Of a DNA stretch of 64,000 bases, positions 59,126 through 64,000 are shown piece by piece. How positions within the stretch are numbered: position 1 is the stretch's first letter; each line of letters starts with the position of its first letter. The notes under the pieces are model-generated. The model saw only the letters and a program-made list of their open reading frames with translations. It had not been told where the DNA came from and did not search any database. The stretch spans positions 3,395 to 67,394 of the forward strand of contig JADKJI010000032.1 in the NCBI GenBank assembly GCA_016721085.1, written 5' to 3'. Both the position numbers and the translations under genes were made by a program. Source of the DNA: Chitinophagaceae bacterium (GTDB lineage Bacteria > Bacteroidota > Bacteroidia > Chitinophagales > Chitinophagaceae).

Positions 59126-62100
59126 ATGATCGGTTTTATTTCCAAAATTTTCGGGGGTAGCAAGTCGGATAAAGACATCAAGACGATTGAGCCCATTATC
59201 AAGCAAATCAATAAACATTTCGATTCGTATAAGTCCATCAGTAATGATGCCCTTAGAGGTAAGACGGCCGAATTCAGAGCCCGAATAAAAGAACACCTGA
59301 AAGGCATCGATGATGAAATCGCCGCTTTAGGAAAAGAAGCCGATGACTTACCCTTCAGCGATATCAATGGCAAGGATGTCATCTATCAAAATATTGATGC
59401 CCTTAAAAAAGATCGTGATAAGAAGATTGAAGAAGCATTAAAAGAAATTCTTCCTGAAGCATTCGCTGTAGTAAAAGAAACTGCGCGCCGTTTCAAAGAG
59501 AATGCAACTCTAGAATCATCAGTAACAGATCTGGATCGTGAATTCTCTATAAAGAAGCCTTATGTAAAAATAGAAGGTGATAAGACCATCTTCGCCAACA
59601 ACTGGCCAGCAGGCGGTAATATCGTAACCTGGAACATGGTACACTACGATGTACAGCTTATTGGTGGTACCGTTTTACATGAAGGAAAGATTTCAGAAAT
59701 GGCAACGGGTGAAGGTAAGACCCTCGTGTCTACTCTCCCAGCCTATCTCAATGCCCTCGCTGGTGAAGGCGTACATATCGTAACCGTGAACGACTATCTC
59801 GCCAAAAGGGATAGTGAGTGGAACGGTCCTTTGTTCGAATGGCTCGGTCTTCGTGTAGACTGTATCGATAAACACCAACCCAATAGTGAAGATCGCCGAA
59901 AAGCTTATTTCGCCGATATCACTTATGGTACCAATAACGAATTCGGTTTCGACTATCTCCGTGATAACATGGTTCATAATCCGGAAGAAATGGTACAACG
60001 CAAACACCATTTCGCGATGGTGGATGAGGTGGATAGCGTATTAATCGATGATGCGCGTACGCCATTAATCATTTCTGGTCCAGTACCAAAAGGTGATGAA
60101 CAATCGTATCATCTGTTGAAAGACAGGGTGCATAAGCTGGTTGAAGTACAAAAACAGGTTACCAATAAATATCTGATCGACGCAAAGAAAAAATTCAGTG
60201 AAGGTGATGATGATCCGAAGAGTGGTGGTTTGTCACTGATGCGCGCATTCAGAGGTCTTCCAAAAAACAGTGCCCTTATCAAATTCCTAAGTGAATCAGG
60301 TGTTAGGGTGAAACTTCAAAAAGCAGAGAACTACTACCTGAGCGATCAGCAAAAGGAAATGCCGAAGGTGGATGAAGAACTGTACTTCCACATTGATGAG
60401 AAAAACAATCAGGTGGAATTGACCGATAAAGGTATTCAGACGATCACCAAATCTGGCGAAGACCCAGACTTCTTCGTGTTACCTGATATCGGTGTTCAAT
60501 TAGCAGAGATCGACAAGAGCACCACTTTAACAGCAGAAGACAGATTACAACAGAAAGAAGCTTTATTAACTGAATATACAGTTAAGGCCGACCGTATACA
60601 TACCGTACAACAATTGCTGAAAGCCTATACCCTTTTCGATAAGGATATTGAATACGTTGTAATGGACGGACAGGTTAAGATTGTTGACGAACAGACAGGT
60701 CGTATCCTTGATGGTCGTCGTTATAGCGATGGTTTACATCAGGCCATTGAAGCAAAAGAAAGTGTGAAGATTGAAGCAGCAACCCAAACCTATGCAACGG
60801 TTACTCTTCAGAACTATTTCCGTATGTATCACAAGCTGGCCGGTATGACTGGTACAGCGGTTACAGAAGCGGGTGAGTTCTGGGATATCTATAAACTGGA
60901 CGTAGTTACCATTCCTACAAATGTAACTGCTATCCGTAAAGATGAAGAGGATCTCGTTTATAAGACCAAGCGTGAAAAATACAAGGCAGTTATCGACGAA
61001 ATAGAAAGATTGCGTACTGCAGGAAGACCTGTGCTGGTAGGTACTACTTCCGTTGAGGTAAGTGAATTGCTGAGTAAGATGTTGAGTGGAAAGAAAATCC
61101 CACACAATGTATTGAACGCAAAACAACACGCCCGTGAAGCACAGGTGGTAGCTGAAGCTGGTTTACCTGGTGCAATCACAATCGCCACAAACATGGCGGG
61201 TCGTGGTACCGACATCAAACTCGGACCTGGTGTTAAAGAAGCAGGTGGTTTGGCCATCATAGGTACTGAGCGACATGAAAGCCGTCGTGTAGACCGTCAG
61301 TTAAGAGGTCGTGCTGGTCGTCAGGGTGACCCAGGTACTTCACAGTTCTATGTATCACTCGAAGATGAACTGATGCGTTTATTCGGAAGTGAGCGTATTG
61401 CCAAGATCATGGACCGCTTTGGATACAAAGAAGGGGAAGTGATTCAGCATAGTATGGTTACCAAGAGTATTGAAAGAGCACAACGCAAAGTGGAAGAAAA
61501 CAACTTCGGTATCCGTAAGCGTTTGCTGGAATATGATGACGTAATGAACAAGCAACGTAATGTTGTTTATAAGAAGAGAAGTCACGCTTTGTTTGGAGAA
61601 CGTTTAGCCCTTGACCTTGATAATGCCTTCTATGGTGTGGCAGAAAGCCTCATCACTTCCTTCCAGGAGCAGAATGATTATGAAGGATTCAAATTGGCGG
61701 CTATCGTGAATTTCGCCATCGATAGCGCTATCACCCAAGAAGAATTCGGCAAAGAGAACCAACAGGTACTCGCTGAAAAATTATATACAGAGGCAATCAC
61801 CCGTTATCAGAACAAACAAACAGATATACAACAGCAAGCGGTACCTGTATTCAAGAATATAAGAACTACCCAGGGTCGTCATATCGAAAATGTAGCTGTT
61901 CCTTTCAGTGATGGAAAGAAAGGCATGCAGGTATTGGTAAACCTTAACAAGACCATTGAAACAGAAGGTCGCGAACTCACCAATGCACAGGAACGCCAGA
62001 TCAACCTTGCCATCATTGATGATGCCTGGAAAGAGCATCTGCGTGCCATGGACGATCTGAAACAAAGTGTTCAGACCGCTTATCTCGAACAGAAAGATCC

Positions 62101-62461
62101 ATTGGTAATCTATAAAATCACTGCTTTCGACCTGTTCAAGCAAATGGACAATGACGTTAACAAGGATATCGTAAGCTTCCTTTGTCACGCCAGCATCCCT
62201 GTAGAGCAGCAATCCAGCCAGATCCGCGAAGGTCGTGAAGAGAAGACCGACATGAGTAAGATGCAGGCCAACAAAGCCGAGATCGACCGTCGTGGTGATG
62301 ATTATGCAGCCAATCAAAACGATTACCTCGATCCTACTCCAGTAAAACAAGAACCTGTGAAAGTGGCACCGAAGGTGGGACGGAATGATCTTGTCCTTGC
62401 GGCAGCGGCAAGAAATTCAAGAACTGTCACGGTAAGGAGTAATCGGGATTACTTGACTTGA
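59126..62461 (+). CDS. secA: Preprotein translocase ATPase SecA, C-terminal zinc motif out of frame
   Basis: 1111 residues as read. Motor domain Walker A EMATGEGKTLVSTLPAYL, DEAD motif MVDEVDSVLIDDARTPL, VTVNDYLAKRDSEWN, the HSD/NBD2 motifs TNMAGRGTDIKLGPGV, QLRGRAGRQGDPG, and the two-helix finger region. The insertion after residue 330 is typical of Bacteroidota SecA. The C terminus reads APKVGRND then LVLAAAARNSRTVTVR; with one C added at 62390 the frame gives DPCPCGSGKKFKNCHGKE and stop at 62440-62442, the canonical zinc-binding SecB-contact tail. So a one-base loss at 62390 is inferred. Drives export of Sec substrates across the inner membrane. Confidence 0.95.
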   Translation: MIGFISKIFGGSKSDKDIKTIEPIIKQINKHFDSYKSISNDALRGKTAEFRARIKEHLKGIDDEIAALGKEADDLPFSDINGKDVIYQNIDALKKDRDKKIEEALKEILPEAFAVVKETARRFKENATLESSVTDLDREFSIKKPYVKIEGDKTIFANNWPAGGNIVTWNMVHYDVQLIGGTVLHEGKISEMATGEGKTLVSTLPAYLNALAGEGVHIVTVNDYLAKRDSEWNGPLFEWLGLRVDCIDKHQPNSEDRRKAYFADITYGTNNEFGFDYLRDNMVHNPEEMVQRKHHFAMVDEVDSVLIDDARTPLIISGPVPKGDEQSYHLLKDRVHKLVEVQKQVTNKYLIDAKKKFSEGDDDPKSGGLSLMRAFRGLPKNSALIKFLSESGVRVKLQKAENYYLSDQQKEMPKVDEELYFHIDEKNNQVELTDKGIQTITKSGEDPDFFVLPDIGVQLAEIDKSTTLTAEDRLQQKEALLTEYTVKADRIHTVQQLLKAYTLFDKDIEYVVMDGQVKIVDEQTGRILDGRRYSDGLHQAIEAKESVKIEAATQTYATVTLQNYFRMYHKLAGMTGTAVTEAGEFWDIYKLDVVTIPTNVTAIRKDEEDLVYKTKREKYKAVIDEIERLRTAGRPVLVGTTSVEVSELLSKMLSGKKIPHNVLNAKQHAREAQVVAEAGLPGAITIATNMAGRGTDIKLGPGVKEAGGLAIIGTERHESRRVDRQLRGRAGRQGDPGTSQFYVSLEDELMRLFGSERIAKIMDRFGYKEGEVIQHSMVTKSIERAQRKVEENNFGIRKRLLEYDDVMNKQRNVVYKKRSHALFGERLALDLDNAFYGVAESLITSFQEQNDYEGFKLAAIVNFAIDSAITQEEFGKENQQVLAEKLYTEAITRYQNKQTDIQQQAVPVFKNIRTTQGRHIENVAVPFSDGKKGMQVLVNLNKTIETEGRELTNAQERQINLAIIDDAWKEHLRAMDDLKQSVQTAYLEQKDPLVIYKITAFDLFKQMDNDVNKDIVSFLCHASIPVEQQSSQIREGREEKTDMSKMQANKAEIDRRGDDYAANQNDYLDPTPVKQEPVKVAPKVGRNDLVLAAAARNSRTVTVRSNRDYLT

Positions 62462-62472
62462 TAATAGATTTA

Positions 62473-62502
62473 AAGCCTTCCAGTAGACTGGGAGGCTTTT
62501 TT
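62473..62502 (+). terminator. Terminator of secA
   Basis: AAGCCTTCCAGT, loop AGA, CTGGGAGGCTT then TTTTTT. 10 bp after the stop used by the current frame. Confidence 0.85.
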
Positions 62503-62582
62503 CTTTGAGGGATACATGTAATTGCATAAATTTAATAATTAACAACAATCGGTTTGAAATCCAAAATATTATAAAGCAATAA

Positions 62583-63189
62583 ATGAAAATGGCATATTTT
62601 ATTATTGGACTTATTATTTTAGGAGGTATTACGTTTTATTTGAAAAGTCGTAAAAAAAAAGCAAACATCTAATCAGACAGATAACATTTCAAAAGTGGAG
62701 ACTCAATTAAAGTGCATACACTTCAAGACAATCGTTATATGGACTTAAGAAATATGGCTTTGAAATGTAAGATATGAACAACTAAAACTATCAATTCCGG
62801 CAGATCAAACGAAAATATTTGGCGTAGTTATGGATTGGGATTTAGGCGGTGGGACAATGACACTTATAACTTATCAAACCGGTGACGCAAGTATGTATTT
62901 AAGTAGTGGTGGTGGTGTAATTGGCGGTGGACAACACGAAAATGTAAATAAAGCTTCAAAAGAATTTGTATCAATGTCTCAAAGCTATCTTGAAAATTCA
63001 TTGAAGACTGACACAACAACCTTGCCTGACAAAGAATGCTTCAAATTCTATTTCCTGACTAACAAAGGAAAATTTGTTGCTCAGGAGAGTATTGACAATA
63101 TTGAAAACAGAACTTCTAAGTGGCTGGAGTTATTTGAAAGTGCTAATAGTGTTATTACAGAGTTAAGGCTAATAACTCAAAATAAATAG
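62583..63189 (+). pseudogene. Frame-disrupted conserved hypothetical gene with membrane anchor
   Basis: A first open part (62583-62672) is a 29-residue anchor: MKMAYFIIGLIILGGITFYLKSRKKK. Downstream, three single-base shifts in A-runs (about 62652-62660, 62708-62711, 62763-62765) connect fragments NQTDNISKVETQLK, VHTLQDNRYMDLRNMALK and VRYEQLKLSIPADQTKIF to the last open part, 62830-63189 (GVVMDWDLGGGTMTLITYQTGDASMYLSSGGGVIGGGQ...). The last part, from about residue 1 to 119, has the conserved SSGGGVIGGGQHE motif of a hypothetical family widespread in bacteria. Base composition is AT-richer than the rest of the window. No function is known. Either a decayed gene or indel-laden consensus. Confidence 0.6.
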
Positions 63190-63369
63190 TAACTAGTAAA
63201 AAAAGAATATAGGCAGCTAACAAAATTATTTACTAAAGCAAGATCTTATAAATTAATTTAAGCAATATACTAGTTTGATTTCCAAAATAGTTCTAGCGGA
63301 CAGTTGCGTTATTAGAAATAAAAACAGAATTCTATAATCAGGTTACATTCTATTGCCAAAATCATTTGT

Positions 63370-64000
63370 ATGAATATTAAATATATAATTATCGCCTTAG
63401 TCATTGGGATTCCTCTGATTTCTGAAGCACAAAAAAATAAACAAAAGCTCCCAAAGGACTCAATTATATATTATCAAAAGCAACTGAGAGATTTATGGAA
63501 GAAAAATAATGACTCACTTATTAACTCTGAAAAGTATAAGGAAATATTTCAAAAACTAAATCCAGAAGGTCTAAAGGAGAAAGATGATTTTGGGGTGGAA
63601 CTAACCTTCATCACAGGATTTCAAATTAACAACTATAATCATCTTAATAATCGACTAAAATCCCTTGGAATAAAAAAAATAAAATCGTCAGTACTTCCAA
63701 TCGGAATTGGACTTTCCATACGGTTTAAAAATATAATATTTGGTACCGATATGAGTGCAATATCTGGAGAAAAATACCAGTGGAGCCTATGCAAATGTGT
63801 ATATCTCTACCAACATTTTAGAAACAAAGAGATGGATTTTTAGCCCACAAATTGGAATTGGTAGTCAGATTGTAACTTTAAGAATTCCTACTCAAAGTTC
63901 ATCTAATGATTTTAATTCATATTTTACTACTTCATCCAATCAAGTAGAAATTGTAAATAAAAATACAATGCTCGACTTTGCAATGGCTTTTAAGTTACTA
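63370..64000 (+). CDS. Secreted hypothetical protein, partial, with one frame change
   Basis: Start MNIKYIIIALVIGIPLISEAQ (signal peptide), a Lys-rich helical segment, then strand-like parts (KSSVLPIGIGLSIRFKNIIFGTDMSAISGE). The frame shifts in the A5 run at 63770-63774; in the next frame it continues TSGAYANVYISTNILETKRWIFSPQIGIGSQIVTLRIPTQ and runs off the right edge. The alternating strand pattern with aromatic residues is compatible with an outer-membrane barrel, but no family was recognised. AT-rich like the gene before it. Confidence 0.5.

Noticed and set aside
1..64000. tRNA, rRNA or riboswitch genes
   Set aside because: Scanned by eye for TpsiC-arm GTTCGAnnC contexts with matching acceptor stems and for well-known riboswitch cores; none was convincing. 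A tRNAscan/Infernal run would settle it.

Overview
The window reads as a chromosomal segment of a Bacteroidota bacterium, most likely family Chitinophagaceae or a close relative. The evidence is the Bacteroidota gene order of the division and cell-wall (dcw) cluster, promoters with the TAnnTTTG -7 box, a secreted protein with a type IX secretion (gliding-type) C-terminal domain, an atpD-atpC pair separate from the other ATP synthase genes, a fused E1 alpha-beta dehydrogenase and a SusC-style plug sequence. No tRNA, rRNA, CRISPR array, complete prophage or intact insertion sequence was recognised.

Layout. 1-4.8 kb: a partial DedA membrane protein, a dicarboxylate/amino acid symporter, an amino acid permease, a small protein resembling the Pvc16 N-terminal family, and a YebC-family regulator. 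5.2-10.9 kb: an island of secreted tail-fibre-like surface proteins (an S74-chaperone protein, a heavily decayed YadA-head-like gene, a kelch-repeat protein), then a candidate small RNA and a two-component system. 14.9-20 kb: DCC thiol oxidoreductase, a small membrane protein, PhzF-like enzyme, fused E1 dehydrogenase and two DUF1573 proteins. 20.3-37.4 kb: the complete minus-strand dcw operon mraZ-rsmH-ftsL-ftsI-murE-mraY-murD-ftsW-murG-murC-ftsQ-ftsA-ftsZ, which makes the peptidoglycan precursor and the divisome. 37.8-44.9 kb: queA, a sensor kinase, YqgE, an MFS transporter, atpC and atpD. 45.6-62.5 kb: a large VIT-vWA-plug-TPR-DUF2135 fusion, a YCII protein with a truncated ECF sigma factor, an acetyltransferase-like protein, dnaX, a dihydrolipoamide acyltransferase, an NHL-repeat/type IX protein and secA. 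62.5-64 kb: AT-rich, frameshifted hypothetical genes.

Almost every intergenic gap over 150 bp is a mosaic of several repeat families: a GC-rich palindrome (about ten copies), a REP-like double hairpin (six copies), short 14-16 bp palindromes, a TTCCAGAGGG element, AATTTGAAAATTT strings, TTAAACC strings, AAGGCCTTAAGGC strings and a CTTCCGGACTTCCGG string. Some have entered the dcw operon, and one appears to encode the last codons of the symporter gene.

Several genes are broken by single-base changes, mostly in homopolymers. The clearest is secA, whose canonical C-terminal zinc motif sits intact in another frame. Either the consensus carries residual indels or these genes are recently mutated. 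The decayed adhesin gene at 6.9-9.0 kb has an in-frame stop as well and looks like a real pseudogene.
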